From an uncultured Oscillospiraceae bacterium (GTDB lineage Bacteria; Bacillota; Clostridia; Oscillospirales; Ruminococcaceae), in assembly GCA_902489475.1 (NCBI GenBank), contig CABUAH010000056.1:1-12146 (forward strand): a stretch of DNA of 12,146 nucleotides, given 5' to 3'. The position numbers and the translations under genes were made by a program. Of the stretch, positions 11,966 to 12,146 are shown one piece after another. How positions within the stretch are numbered: position 1 is the first letter of the stretch; each line of letters starts with the position of its first letter. The notes beneath the pieces were generated by a model. It saw nothing but the letters and a program-made list of their open reading frames with translations. It did not search any database and was not told the DNA's origin.

Positions 11966-12001
11966 ACTGATTTTGTAATTAATGTGAAATCAGTTTTTTT
12001 A
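11966..12001 (+). terminator. Rho-independent terminator of aroA-GNAT
   Basis: ACTGATTT (11966-11973) and AAATCAGT (11987-11994) pair perfectly around a 13-base loop, followed by a run of T to 12000. Confidence 0.85.
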
Positions 12002-12012
12002 TGCATAGCAAA

Positions 12013-12044
12013 ACCTCTTATAGCGTGAGAATGCTACAAGAGGT
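12013..12044. terminator. Long hairpin, possible minus-strand terminator
   Basis: ACCTCTT-A-TAGC and GCTA-C-AAGAGGT pair over 11 bp with one mismatch. On the minus strand it is followed by TTTTGC, so it might end a gene lying beyond the right edge. The plus strand has no T-run. Confidence 0.4.
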
Positions 12045-12061
12045 CAGTTTGTAGGTAAAAT

Positions 12062-12146
12062 CAAAACGAAAGTTTTGGTCAAGCTTTTTCAAAAGCTTGC
12101 AGTTTCCAAAGGCAGAGCCTTGGTCGCCGTCCGCAGACGGCGAAAT
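12062..12146. repeat. Hairpin-string intergenic repeat, cut by the right edge
   Basis: Four stems in a row: CAAAAC/GTTTTG with a GAAA loop (12062-12077), AAGCTTTT/AAAAGCTT (12081-12098), CCAAAGGC/GCCTTGG (12106-12123, one bulge), and CGCCGTC/GACGGCG with a CGCA loop (12125-12142). No gene start is visible. It resembles intergenic repeats that I recall from Ruminococcaceae, but no second copy lies in this window. Confidence 0.5.

Noticed and set aside
1..12146. CRISPR array, prophage or transposase genes
   Set aside because: No regular repeat-spacer pattern and no integrase, transposase or structural phage gene was found on either strand.

Overview
The window looks like a chromosomal piece of a low-to-moderate GC anaerobic Firmicute, most likely a Ruminococcus-like member of the Clostridia. 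The reasons are strong AGGAGG-type ribosome binding sites, an oxygen-sensitive class III ribonucleotide reductase, a secreted BspA-like leucine-rich repeat protein, a Thr/Ser-linker ComEA-like protein, TRTG-extended -10 promoters, and several hairpin-rich intergenic repeats. The lineage is inferred from gene content only.

Layout. 1-1433 (minus): the N-terminal 477 codons of a secreted leucine-rich repeat protein that runs off the left edge. 1434-2007: no gene; it holds that gene's promoter, a hairpin-rich stretch, and a 261-bp element bounded by 22-bp inverted, self-complementary ends. 2008-2807 (minus): a membrane protein (DUF2975-like) and a small Cro/CI-type regulator, under a consensus promoter. 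2992-3316: a compact two-RNA locus that I read as a type I toxin-antitoxin module. A 29-residue hydrophobic peptide on the minus strand has its Shine-Dalgarno in a hairpin. A convergent small RNA on the plus strand shares its bidirectional terminator. 3408-6695 (minus): the deoxynucleotide operon nrdD-nrdG-dut (class III reductase, its radical-SAM activase, and dUTPase), with a 134-bp structured repeat between nrdD and nrdG. 6696-6961: a divergent control region whose palindrome supplies the -35 box in both directions, plus an NrdR-box-like site. 6962-8299 (plus): a Crp/Fnr-family regulator and a GyrI-like protein. 8412-8500 (plus): tRNA-Ser(CGA) with its own promoter and terminator. 8982-9776 (plus): a ComEA-like protein with two helix-hairpin-helix regions. 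9907-11931 (plus): a promoter, a second copy of the 134-bp repeat forming almost the whole leader, aroA (EPSP synthase), and a GNAT acetyltransferase, closed by a terminator. The right edge enters another hairpin-rich repeat.

How the genes work together. NrdD makes dNTPs from NTPs under anoxia, NrdG installs its glycyl radical, and Dut removes dUTP and supplies dUMP for dTMP synthesis, so this is one dNTP-supply unit. The divergent Crp-like gene is placed to co-regulate it, but no evidence here proves that. aroA supplies chorismate precursors. The most notable unlisted element is the small toxin/antisense RNA pair. The second is the 134-bp repeat, which sits in the same sense just upstream of the start codons of nrdG and aroA.
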